Assembly (NCBI RefSeq): GCF_000247815.1
Contig: NC_021673.1
Location: 107,527,432-107,591,431, forward strand
Length of the DNA: 64,000 nucleotides
From: Ficedula albicollis
Taxonomy: Eukaryota; Chordata; Aves; Passeriformes; Muscicapidae
Reading direction: 5' to 3'
Shown here: piece by piece, positions 1 through 19,700 of the stretch
Layout: every line of letters begins with the position of its first letter
Numbering within the stretch: position 1 is the stretch's first letter
Made by a program: the position numbers and the translations under genes
Notes under the pieces: generated by a model
What the model was told of the DNA's origin: nothing
The model's input: only the letters and a program-made list of their open reading frames with translations
Database searches by the model: none

Positions 1-470
1 CACAGCCCATGGGATCCATGGGGATGCAGAGATCAGCAGTTTGGCTGCTGCTCGTGAGAGTGGACCCATGCCGGGGAAATTCACAGAGAATTGCCCCCCA
101 TGAGAGGAACCCCAGGGCCTCAAGGGGAAGGACTCCTCTCCCAGAGCAGCAGAAGAAAATCTCAGTGATGAAATGGCCAAACCCCCAGCCGTGTCCCCTG
201 CACTGTTGGTGGGAAGGAGGAGCAGGCTTGTTTTAAGGGCTTTTTTTTTACATCTCATTATCCTCCTTGGATTCTGTTAGTAATAAATTTCAATTTGCAA
301 CTAAAATTGTGCCTGTTTTGTCCTTGTAGTATTTCTCCCAGTCCTTATCTCACTCATGACGCCTTCACTAACCTTTTCTTCTTTTCCCTCCTTTGCCCAG
401 CTGTGGCAGGAGAGGGTCAGCGAGCGACTCTCTTGGGTGCCTGGCGTTGGGCCAGTGTCCAACCACGACA
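1..470 (+). mobile_element. Avian ERV long terminal repeat, 3' part (cut by window edge)
   Basis: The sequence follows the layout of a common avian retroviral LTR: GGGGAAATTCACAGAGAATT near 73, an AATAAA signal at 282-287, TTTCTCCCAGTCCTTATCTC near 331 and an end of the form AACCACGACA at 461-470. No internal viral genes are seen to its right, where a CR1 begins at once, so it is probably a solo LTR inserted in or beside that CR1. Family named from memory of avian LTR structure; the exact subfamily is uncertain. Confidence 0.65.
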
Positions 471-982
471 GCTCCCCAGCACAGAAAGGCATGGACTTGT
501 TGGAGCAAGTCCAGAGGAGGACCACAAGAACTGTTAGAGGGTGGAAGCAACTCTCCTATTTATTGGGAGGGGCCAAGAGAGCTGGGATTATTCAGCCTGG
601 AGAAGAGATGACTCTGGGGATACTTATTGTGGCCTTTGAATGTAATTTGTGACCATCATCAAGTGAAGGGTGCCTGTAAGAAAGATGGGGACAAGCTTTT
701 TATCAGGCCCTGGGGACAAGAGGTAATGATTTTAAATCAAAAGAGAGTGGATTTAGACTATATGTAAGGAAGAAGTTTTTTACAGTAAGAGTGGTGAAAC
801 ACTGAAACAAGTTGCCCAGACAGCAGGTAGGTGTCCCATCCCTGGAAACGTTCAAGGTTTCTGTGAGGCTCTGAGCAACATGATCTAGATGAAGATGTCC
901 CTGCTGATTTCTGGGGGGGTTAGTCTAGATGATTTGTAGAAGTCTCTTTAACCCCAAACTATTCTATGATTCTGTGATAGAA
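471..982 (+). mobile_element. CR1 LINE, 3' end
   Basis: Starts in the C-terminal coding region of the CR1 reverse-transcriptase ORF (TTGGAGCAAGTCCAGAGG) and runs through TTCAGCCTGGAGAAGAG and GTTGCCCAGA to the terminal TTCTATGATTCTGTGAT. Many substitutions and small gaps; non-functional. It lies in a CLUL1 intron or 3' region in the opposite orientation to the gene. Confidence 0.88.
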
Positions 983-2200
983 GTTATTACAAGAAAGCCT
1001 ATATTCCTGTTGAGTTTTAAAACCTAATATTTATCTTACAATAGCTAGACAGTGGTATGAGACTAGTACTATCTGCCACAAATTCAGAACTGAAGATTGC
1101 TGGTTTTTTCTTCACTAAAATATGGATTGTAAACAAGAAAAAGTTTTTATACAATAATTGCTCTGTAAAAATTCAATTTTTTTTCTGTCAAATTGGATTG
1201 TCAAGGGGCACCTTCAAGCTGATGGTACAGTAACAAACTGCTATTTGTAATACACGGGTGTAGATAAAAAGATAAGTGGTCAGATGTTCTTTTAAAAGTG
1301 TTTCATTGTTCATTAATGTTTGCCACACTGGAGATATTCTGAAGACATTTAGGTGTAAGCATATTCCTTGGATTCTAAGATCTAAATAATTCTGGAAATA
1401 CAGATATGTTATGCTGCAGTGGGAGTCCTGACAGCAGTTCTAGGTCATCAGTCTGAATGTTTTTCAGGTGCCCATGGATGGTGCCAACAGAGCTCTGCCA
1501 TCTCCTTATATACAGACATTAAGTCCCTTTTTCGTCCTTCACGTCAGTTCTATTTGCAGACAGGGCTCAACAAAAAGTAATTACAGGCTCTTCAGCACTT
1601 GCTTTCCTTGCAAGGAGCTGAATGATAGCTGAGGTTACACCTGGTTGTCAGCAGGAGAAGTGACTGTCAGGAGTTTGAGCTTCTCCTCACTTTCTGCTCA
1701 GCACTGCTGCACCCAGGCAGGATCGGCTGCTGCCTGACATCTTGCTCCTCTGCTGGGCGGCAGCTCTAACAAAATACCTGTATATTTTGTTATAGGCTGT
1801 GGGACGTCTCTTTGGAGCACCAGCGGTACGTTAACAACTGAGCTATACTGACACTCTGTGGAGACAGTGGGGAAAGCTAATTTAAATCATCTACAATGAG
1901 GAATGGTTACTGGAGCCGTAGTTACAGTGAAAACTCAGTGACTGAATGTTCGTTCAAGTAGAAAATTAAAAGCTTGAAATCTACAAACCAGTGATCAATG
2001 CATTGCAGAAAAAAAAAAAAAAAAAAAGAGCATGAGGAATGGTTACTGGAGCCGTAGTTACAGTGAAAACTCAGTGACTGAATGTTCGTTCAAGTAGAAA
2101 ATTAAAAGCTTGAAATCTACAAACCAGTGATCAATGCATTGCAGAAAAAAAAAAAAAAAAAAAGGAAAAGAAAGAAAAAAAAAAGAAAACAGTTATTTAC
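983..2200. other. CLUL1 intron sequence, no exon seen
   Basis: A/T-rich sequence left of exon 5. I looked on the minus strand for the expected continuation (a fifth cysteine in an acidic context, then the C-terminal clusterin half) and found none. The only structure is the 136-bp duplication with A tails at 1896-2160. Confidence 0.6.
1896..2163 (+). repeat. 136-bp tandem duplication with A-tracts, next to CLUL1 exon 5
   Basis: Copy 1 starts at 1896 and copy 2 at 2032 (ATGAGGAATGGTTACTGG). Each ends CATTGCAG followed by an A run of about 18-21. The copies look identical over about 110 bases outside the A run. Copy 2 ends about 40 bases beyond the exon 5 donor, within the intron. Confidence 0.9.
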
Positions 2201-9791
<7,591 letters not shown>

Positions 9792-10027
9792 CTGTTAAAG
9801 AAAAACAGCTCGGTGCAGTCGCATGTAAACGTTGTCAGGAAGCTCAGATGTCTAGGTATATTTACTAAGTAAATATAAATACTAACTATAATACTGAGTA
9901 TCTTGCAAGATCCTGTTGATTTTGTCTTTAACTATGGTTTCTGAGATGTGTGGCATGAACCTAAATGCTACCGTTGCTGAAAATACATGAGTGAGAAGCT
10001 TGACTTCATTCGTAATTATCAATTTAG

Positions 10028-10048
10028 ATTAATTAATTAATTAATTAA
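10028..10048 (+). repeat. (ATTA)n microsatellite
   Basis: Five tandem ATTA-type units in intergenic or 5' non-coding DNA. Confidence 0.85.
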
Positions 10049-10739
10049 GATGAATTCCATTGAGTTTGCACAGTGGTTAACAGAATCAGGACATGTATAT
10101 ATAAAATCAAAAGCTTATGCTGCCAGTCTGTCCCTTTTCTACTTTGTGAAACACATTAATTACTGATCTCATATTGTGTCTTTAGTTCACATTATAAATA
10201 CATCCATGCTAAATACTATTGCCCCTTTTAAAGAGGGAAGTTTCTGGAGTGTTGTTCCCTTTCTTGTGTCCAAACATGCAATTCCTTTCAATATCCTTCA
10301 GAGTAAGACTTAATGTAAGAGATGCAATAATAGATGTGCCAAGAAATCAGCAATTAGAACAATTTTGTAAACAAACAGATCAGCAAATGAAGGAAATTCC
10401 TACAAAATAAGGAAAAGAAATTCCATTTGCTTTATTTCCCTCCTAAGAGCAGAGGCGAAAAGCTTATTTTTCAAAAACCATGCAACTGCTTTTTATGGTT
10501 CTCATCTGATCAAGTGAACCCAGTATCCAGATGCCTTGTAGTTAGCCAGTATAGCTCTCTTGGAGATGCAGTTATCAGCTGCAAGAGCATATGTAAATTA
10601 AAAGCCTGGATTTGTTTATAGCCTGGATTTACTTCTATAGTTACTTGCATATTGTACCTTTACACTAACAGCGAAAGACCAATCAACTTTGCAAAGAAAT
10701 GCAGACACACAACCAAAGAAAAGTAAAAAAAACAAGTAT

Positions 10740-10990
10740 ATTTACCATTAATATTTTGCACCTCTTCTGCAAAATTGCTCCCTGCGTCAGGAAGGGGCTG
10801 GGCTGTGTTCTGATCTAATTTCTGGGAGTGTCAGGGATTTTGCCATGTTCTGCTTATCTGATGAGAAGGTACTTAATCCTATTAACGGGACGTTTAGTCA
10901 TTAGGCTGGAGGATTTTGCATGTATGCAACTTCATGCTCATCTCTGTGGGCAAAACCACCAGGGGGAGCGTTGGCCAGAATTGCCTGATT
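10740..10990 (-). promoter_or_regulatory. CLUL1: Candidate CLUL1 promoter/first exon region with CTCF- and CRX-like sites
   Basis: About 1 kb upstream of the CLUL1 start codon exon. CCACCAGGGGGAGCG (10956-10970) is close to the core CTCF motif. TTAATCC (10873-10879) matches the CRX/OTX consensus of photoreceptor promoters, and a possible donor ATG then GTAAAT lies at 10746-10744 on the minus strand, suitable for a small untranslated first exon. This is inference from motifs and position only; no transcript evidence is available. Confidence 0.25.
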
Positions 10991-13380
10991 TAATGTAATT
11001 TGGAATTGCTACTTTTCTGTAGTCAGTAGCCTTTTGTCGTGTTAGGTCTTCCATCGTCTTACTTTTTACTTCAGGCGACACCTGCAGCTTATGTTATTAG
11101 TGAAATCGATACCATTAGTTTGGCTAAAAATAGCTTTCAACATTTAATCTCTTCAGCATAGTTTTAGCTTGCTATAAAAACCACTGCATTATGTAAGGGC
11201 CTTCTTTGTACACCTTCTGCAGGTACAGGAGTTGAAAAAAAAAATCAAGAACCCAGATGCAGGCTGGCATATGGGCAGAGTCTGGAATGAAATTAGCAAT
11301 TTTTGGCATTTTGTACGTCATTGTACTTGCCAGTGTTTTGGGGTTTGCCCACTTAATGCTATTTCCTTCACTTTCTCCATGTCTGTGAAATATGTCTGAG
11401 ATCTAACTTGTAACAAAGTTTTGGATACTTTCAAATGAGATATTTAAGCACACTAACAGATGCTTAAGATAAAATACGGACAGATATTGTTAGGAAATCA
11501 TGACCCATCTTGAGATATTCAGCAGTACTGCTCCCTTGTAGTCAAAGAGGAGTTGGGGAGAGTGGGTGTCTGTAGCCTACGGTCGAGAACAGGAACTTTA
11601 AGAAATTCTATTCTGTTTGCCTAATCATTCATGAATGCCAATTGATGATTGATGGCTAAGATCCAGCATGATTAATGCTGCTTAGGCAAGAGATTTGAGG
11701 GATTTAGTTTTAAACACATTATCAGGAAGAGTGAAGAATCTATTAGCTCTGATGGGAACTGCAAGTCTTTGATTTGCATTAAAAATTAAGATAACTCCAA
11801 ACTTTTTTTCTGAAAAGGATAGATGGAATATGCAATTTGTTGTTGTTTATATGAATTCTTGTCTCTCATTGAGTTGCTGCCTACTCATTGACCATCACTT
11901 GCCTACTCTAAGACTCGTCACTACCCAAAACATTTCAAGTTCTATTCTGTGGAAATACCAAGCAGGCACCATTGCAGACCTTGCAATCCCCTGGCCAGAC
12001 TGTTTGTTAAGGGTCCCTGGGTCTTGGGCTGAAGCAGAAGGGGCAGTCTCTCTCTTCCCCCCTCTGAACCTCACACTTGGCTCAGGAGAGAGTGAAAATG
12101 GAAAACACATTTGCACAAAGGAAGACAATCTATTACAGACGCTTGTAAAGTGTGTGCTATTAGCCTACAAGTGTAATGAATCCTAAGACTTTAATCTTTA
12201 TGCAAGGGTTTGTCCACTCATTTTGGACATTTCTCTTTGATAATATTAATTTTCTAGCAGCATTCATTTTCTGGTCTTTCTGAACCTGACTCAGTATAGA
12301 GAAAGCTTTATTCAATCTAGAGTAAAAAGGGTGGTTTCAACACATCACTCATAGTTCACAGGAGTTTGTGAGAAAGCAGGGGCTCAGCCCTGTGAGGAGG
12401 GAGAGCAGTGCTCCTGCCCCATGGGAAGAGGCTGGAGAATGCCTCTGGCACATATCCCACCACTTACTTTCAGAACTGTCTCCTTTCTGAAGGTCTCCTT
12501 GGGAGTCTCTGGTCAAGCACACATTTGCACCTTGCAAAGCCAGTCCTTAAGCTGATGCTGATCCACAGGGTCCTGGTGTGTGTTGAGTTCTCAGTTGATT
12601 TTGAACATTGCAAAACACCTTTCATCATCTTAGATGTTACTCCTCATACTTTATTATAACCATTATGTAACCACATGGAAATAGGCACTACTGTATGTAT
12701 CTATTTCTTTTTACAAAACCACAAAATCCTCTTTCTTTGCTCTCATGTTTTTTCGTATATATCTAATGGCTGAAAGAGGAGGTGTAAGAATCAAAGGACG
12801 AAATTGATAGAGCTAGTATGTCTGTTAAATTTAATCTTGGGCTTAAACTTAACCTTGGAAGTGCACTCAAGAACCCAACACCCTGTTCCTGAAAGGCAGC
12901 TGTTAATTGTGCTGACTCTGAAAAGCTTTTCTTCTCTCATTTCTGTTTTAAATTTAATTTTTAAAAAATCTCATCAATCATACCTTTAGGTTTCATGTGA
13001 AATATCTATTCTCTTTTCTTTTAACATTCTGAATCTGATTTCCAGTGACCTATTATGGAGATCCCAGCTGCCATGTTCAACAGTTTGCTCTTATTATTTT
13101 ATTTTCCTCTGAATTTGAATGCTTTGACCAGCTATAGTATAACATGCCATGTCATGACATTCTGCTGACATTTGAAATTTTTCACACTCTTATACAAGCA
13201 GATAATTCAGTGCTTATTGATGCTGTTGAAATTAATAAGGTACTCTTCTAATATTGAATCATACTAGAGACAGTCTGAAGAAGCTGTTGGGAGCTAATTG
13301 TAGAAAGTGTTGTTTTCCTACCCCAATTTCATACCCCTGTTATTCCACTATTACTCTATTTTAATTGAAATAATATTTAT
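10991..13380. other. Intergenic, no gene recognised
   Basis: A/T-rich sequence with no splice-consistent coding exon or recognisable repeat. Short open frames (for example 11830-12186) have no family resemblance and no matching neighbours. Confidence 0.5.
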
Positions 13381-13633
13381 TTATTAAAAATAGTAAAACA
13401 GCTTAAAAAGGAGTTTCAGTTAAAATAGATTTTTTGCAAGATACTGATAAATTGAAAAGCAAATAATTGTAACAAGATATATAGACATTGAGCTTGAACC
13501 CAGCTGAACTTGAGCAATGAGAGTTGTAGCTACTTTGCAGATTTTTCTTAGGTCCCGTTGGATGACCTCCACAAATGTGTAACATTTTTTCACCATGTAC
13601 TGTGACTTCTCCCTCTTTGTTGATCCATTCCAC
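13376..13633 (-). other. Exon-like stretch of unknown identity (possible terminal exon)
   Basis: On the minus strand a reasonable acceptor (CTTAATCCTGCCAG) ends at 13634. It is followed by about 230 open bases in two frames (one starting VEWINKEGEVTVHGEKM) to a stop at 13403. Overlapping AATAAA signals follow at 13385-13376. The layout is that of a last exon with a very short 3' UTR. I recognise neither frame, and an untranslated RNA exon or chance are both possible. Confidence 0.2.
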
Positions 13634-16587
13634 CTGGCAGGATTAAGCATCAAGAAATATGTTGAAATGGAATTTCCTGTATTGTACATCAGCTATAGGA
13701 TTTTGTTCCAGTAAGATATTTACACAATTATTTTCTGTTTGTAAGAGTTGTTTCCTACTATGCTACACATTTCCTAGACATTTCTTTATGAGCTAGGCCA
13801 GGCATATAATGATCAAGCTGAAAATACCTGTACATATTTATAGACTCTATGAGTCATGGAAAGTGCTATATACTGACATTAAATCTCTTGGTATTTGCAT
13901 GAAATAGTACCTAGTTCTACGAAATCTTAATTAGCTTTATTTGTAAGCTCACTATTAGTTCTACTGCTTTCAATTGAAATTAAATCCTTGCGGGGGTTTG
14001 TGGTGTAATTACATGGCTAATCTAAAGCATGCACAAAGCTTTGCTAAAAGCTAGTACGGGTTTTAAGGGTATAGAATTAAACTTTTGTGCTGTAAAAGTT
14101 TTTTTGTTTTGTTTTGTTGTTTCGTTTAGTTTTGTTTAAATCCTTCCCAGTGCTTCAGGAGCCCCTGAGTGGCTTCTGCTTTCTCCTGTATTTCAAAGGC
14201 TCTCAGAAGCCCCCTGAAGTTCTGTATTCAGTCTGTGAGCTCTACCTGGTTAGCTGAAGGTAGGAACCAAGGCTCCTTCTTCAGCTCAGAGAGAGATGCA
14301 TGCTCCTGAGGTGTTCTCAGTCATGCTGGAAAGCCTCAGACAGAGAAGCTGAGGCTGCATTAGCTGAATAGCTACAGTCAGTCTAAGCTACACATCTTGC
14401 AAAAATACCAGCTCAGGCCCCCAGTGCAGCACAGCTGTGTTAGCATGACAGGATCCCAGAGTTCACAAGCCCTGAAGCTCAGAGTCAGGCTGACACAATT
14501 ACCCTGTCTGGAGGAGGGTCAGGCAATGCCAGGTCAGGACTCTGAGCTGTGCTCAACACAAACACAAAACCAGCAGAAGGCAGAAATCAGCCAGCAAAAC
14601 TTTGAGCATCACACTGAGACTTAACGTGGCCTTATTAAGTCATATTATTAAGCTGCAGCTTTGGGGGTCAGCAAGACCAGCTTCACAAGGCTTAGCATGC
14701 TTTAAAATGCATGAGTCTTTTCTGATTTCCCTTTGCTCATCTATCCATGGATAATAAGGATGACAATTCAGTGTGGAAAAAAACTTCCACTTCACTGCTG
14801 AAATTTTTTGTTTTCCAAGCCCTTCAGGACTTTGACACAACGCTCTAAATACCAGTCCCAGCAGTAACATGACAACTGTTCTTCACAGGGCCATGCAAAG
14901 TTTTTTCCCACCTTATCCAGAGGCATTGCAGAAGGGACCTATGGTGAGACCAAAGATTCTGTTTGGGAAGACAAAACTGTAAAAAAATTTTATTCACTTT
15001 AGGGAGTGAAAAGCTAAAACCTTAGAGTTGAATGAATGACAATATGAAGCTGAAACCTAAAAATTATGCAGTTGTCTTCAGAATCTGTGCTTAGGATATC
15101 AGCTAACTATTAAACCTGAAGAAGCACTATTACTGACATTATATTATCAGCAGGAGATATCAAAGTCAGTGCAAGGATAACAAGATGAGCTAGAAACAAT
15201 TTATTAGAAAGCTATGAGGCAAACCTGCATGGTACAGTTACACAAACAGCTTTCAGGAAGCATTTAATATTAAAATGCTGAAGTTTTGAACCTGATATTT
15301 TGCAAGGATTTAGTTTCAAGCTTCCCTAGGAACATTAAAACAAAAAAGTTTTATTGCATGCAGACATGCAATATATCGGCTTTCAGCCTGCAACTGAAAG
15401 GAACAGGGTTCCTTCTGTGCATTCATCTGGTTTGCTTAAGCATATCTTTGTCATTCAGCTTGTTTCACCTAGTTAAAAGAGTGACTGATTATTGAAAACA
15501 ACTCCAGAGTTTATTGAAATTGGGAGGACTGAGTTACAGGTTTGTGAGGTGCAGAACAACTCCTGAAGATGGTAACTGCCCTAACCTGCTGGAAAGGGAT
15601 GGAAGGCACTCAGGATAGAGCCTTGATAATGTTCAGTGAAGAACCTGGAAATTGCTTTGCTGGGGACTAATCCTCTGCCTGGTGGCTTGGCCTCTTGTTT
15701 CTGCTGCATTTAAAGTGGGCTTTGCTCTGGTGCCTATGGGACAGCAAGCCCAAAGAAGGATGTCTGAATATAAAACTTCCTCAGTGTAGCTGATAATTGG
15801 ACACGCACCGTCCCCTTGCTTGCAGTAGCACAGAAGTGGAGGAAGCAAAGTTGGAATGCTGCCTGAAGCTGCTGACATTTTCTCCATTTCAAATATTAAG
15901 GACAATTTCTAAGAAGACCCTTATTGCAATTACGATTAATGACCTCATGCTTCTAAGAGTTCTTGCTTAATTGCCGTTGCACATGTTTTTACAGCTGTCC
16001 TTTTATATAACTGGTACCCTGCCCTGTGCATCTGCCTCAATACTCAGAGCTTTTTAAAGCACTGTGAAAAAACAACAGTAGTTGCAGGGATCTGGCAAAT
16101 GAAAGGAGAATAAAATAAAATTTAAAAAAAGAAAAAAGAAAGAAAAAAAAATAAGTTCAGAGCAAATGAGAATTGGGAATGAAAGAAAAAAGGAAGAATG
16201 GAAAAGGAAGGTGAAATAGAAAAGACCACAAAGTACAAAATGTCAGGGGAGACACAGACAAGAGCAATGTTTCCAATTGGAAGTATATGAATTCATATCC
16301 ATATCCTCTACCCACAGTCAAATCATTATTGCAAGCAAAAATAAAGTTGGAAGCCCACAAAGATGCAAAGAAGAGCAGAACAACTATAAACTCTTGAAAT
16401 CTTTTATTGTTCCTCATATTTCCTTCAGCTCTGCTATGAAGCCGTTCTGGGAAAGATGGGAGGATTTGCCCACACTTCAGTACATTTTCAGGTACTGTGA
16501 AATCCTAAACACTAAGAAACAAATTGTGGAATTCACCAGTCCAGATTTATGTGTGCACAGTGAGTGTGTGCACCTCAGCTGGCAGGA

Positions 16588-16700
16588 AGCAACCTGATCT
16601 ACGGGAAGGTGTCCCTACCTGTGACAGGGAGGTTCAATTAAATGATTTTTAAAGGTCCATTGTAACCCAAACCATTCTGGGGTTCTATGATTCTGTGACA
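16588..16700 (+). mobile_element. CR1 LINE, short 3' fragment
   Basis: GCAACCTGATCTACGGGAAG, then GTGTCCCTACC, a degraded AAGGTCCATTGTAACCCAAA and the terminal TTCTATGATTCTGTGA. Only about the last 110 bases of the element remain. Confidence 0.88.
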
Positions 16701-19700
16701 TGTATGATACAGGCCAAAATGGGAGACTTGGATGTCCTGCTGATTATGGATTTGTGCAACATCTGCCATGCATGGAAGGTGGCAGAGTCTGATCATTCAT
16801 ACTTAAAGCACAACAGAAATTATTTCAAGTTGTAAAAAATCCAGCCATTTTCTACCACAACTTGCAGTCAGCTGAGACGGCAGCTACCACATTTAAATCA
16901 TCATCTTTTTGAAAACTAAAATCAAAGTGTTAAACTCATAAAAGATGAAGGCAAACTCCTGCAGAGCACAATAATATACTTAACATTAGGCTCTTAACAC
17001 TTCAAAGTCATGCTAGATTTTCACTTAGGTTTTGGGTCAGCTACATTATAGTATCCAGCATAGTATCACACATCCTACTTTGTGGATGGTGGTTTGTAGG
17101 GATTTCTTATTCCTTTATGTTTTTATTTTGTTCCTGCAGAAAAAGTATGTTTCAAAAAACCCTAAAAGATAGGCTTGTTATGAATATTTTAGCACAACGG
17201 ACAAAATGCTCTCTCTGTATGTAGAAATCCAATTTCACCTGCTGGAAGGATATTTGGGGTATGCAAATCTGGAGTATTGGGGTAGTACTGTATTTTAAGG
17301 AGTAATCTCCCTGAATATTCTCAGCACCTTACAGAAGGGGTTTGGCTCTGCATCTGGTCAACAGACCAGATGCAGAAATCTTCAGAAAATATTTGAAACC
17401 ATGAGCTGGGTAATACTTAACTTCCAAGCCTGACTGATCTGAAATGGCTGTTTCACATTGTTTGCAAAAGCAGACAGAACCCACTTGTATGTAGGGCACA
17501 AGAATGGTCAGTGACTATTACTAAAAGTTCTTCAATAATGCAGATGCATTTGAAACACCTTAGGTGCTAGAAAACTTTCAAATGCCCATGATGCAGGCAT
17601 AATTAGGATACAAATATCATTCAGAAGCATTTTGCTACTGGTACTGGGGGACAATACCACATTAGGCATTTCCATACCTGAACTTAGTAAGAAATGAACT
17701 TTCATTTCAGCCTTTGCCCTTCTGCCTCCAATATTATGTCTCATATCCCTGGAGCAGATGGTTGATCGCCTGTTCCTCTGCCTGGGCATTACATATTTAA
17801 CTACACACATAGACATATTTATATATTAAAACAGTAGACAACAGGTCAGATCGTTAGCTGATGTAAATAAGCAAGCTCCCTTGTCTCTGCAGACAGCTCT
17901 GATTCATACCAGCTGAAGACCAGTACATTTTCACTAGGTCTGGATTCAGTAAACCACACACACACAGAGTGCAAAGCAGCCTATTGTTTGATGGAAACCT
18001 TTCTTGTTTAGGGCACTGCTGAACAAATAAACTAGGCAGCAGAGGGAATTAGCAGGAATGAAGATCATTAGATCCTCAGAGAAAATAACATCAAAAAAAA
18101 GCCCTTGGTATCCATCAGTCAGAATTCCTTCAGTGCTAGACAAAAGCTGCAGTGGAAATTGCTGTGTTGTAACATATGTGATCCCATACTGAATAATTTA
18201 CTTGAAACACTGCGCTTCCAACACTGTGCAGATCAAGTATCATGAACAGGGAAAGAAGTAAAGGAGAAATCAGAAAGAACTTAAGTACTCTTCAAGCAAA
18301 GCACTTAACCATGCATTTAACTTTTAACCTGAGAGCAGTCCCATGGAACTCAATGGGATTACTTACGTACTTAAGTAAATCATGCGATTAAATGGTCCAA
18401 TGGATCAGGATTTTAAAAATCTGCATGGCTGTTACTTAAAAATGGATACAGTACAACAGAGGAAGGAAAGGAGAAAAATCTTCTTTCCATCCTCAGTTTC
18501 AAATGTACTGAAAAAGGCATGATAAGATCTAGCACTAGGAAGTTAGAGTTGGAAAAATCCAGCCTTGAAATAAGACATTTCCTTGTAGCTGCGAGGAAAA
18601 TATTGAGACAGCTTATGAGAAGGGAGTGGATTTACCCTCACACAGAGTTTTTATGATGGCATTAAACATATAAAAGAAAAAGGGGATTAATCCAGATTCT
18701 GAGAGTAAACTTAAGGATTTTAATAAAATAATTAAATTGGGCAATTCCTGGAGAAGAGACACCTCCACCAGTTTATTGCACCATACTGGTCCACATCCAG
18801 CCTCTAGTTCAAAAGATTACTAAACCACTGATTATGAGACACATAATTTTCTATTGCCCTGCTTTTTGAATTTCTTGTAAGCATCTGCTGCTTTTGGAAG
18901 TATTACTTGGCTGGATATATTTCTGATTTAACCTAGTACAACCATATTTCTTTCCAATACTGTACTATACATACACACACATCATGAGAAGATTAAGCTG
19001 GCTGGTATTTGCAGTCTTTTCTGGCCCTAAAATTTGTCAGCCTGACTTGTGCTTACCCCCTCTGCTCATGAGTTTGATAGGAAACAGCATTGATTAAATT
19101 TCCTGGCGCTGTTTGACAATCCTGAGCTTCCTTCAGGATTTGGGAAGGAAGTGAGGACTGCATTGCACAGTTGTCTGTGACTCAGTGGCTGTCAATGGAG
19201 CTGGAGTCATCCAGGAGCTTCTCTCCTGAGCAAGTCCCAGCAGCCAGGGTGCCACACTGTGACAGAGGGACCTCCATTTCTCCTCTCCATGGCTTTCTAA
19301 TCTCCTAAGGCAAAAAAAATAATGTTATTTCAATACTGTCATATCTGGATAAAACTTGCATATCCTGTGGTTAACTAGAGACCAGACCAGATGACCTCAC
19401 TCAGTTTTTTCTGGCTCCAAATGCTGTAAACTCTTGTCCTGGGCTAGGGCCCATCAAAGCCCATCTGAGCCCCTGGAAATACTTGTATTGACTTCACTCT
19501 GCATGAACAAGACTTCAGCTCAATGTACAGACTATGCCTGAGTCAATGGGGGTCCAGAAAGAATGTGGCTCAGCTTGCAGTAAATACATACACCTAAATG
19601 ACCACAAGCAGAGCTATTCAGAAAGGACTAGTAACAGCATCTCACAGAAATTTAATGTGTGAAAGCTCAATTAGCTATAGATATATCTCCAGCAGGAGAT

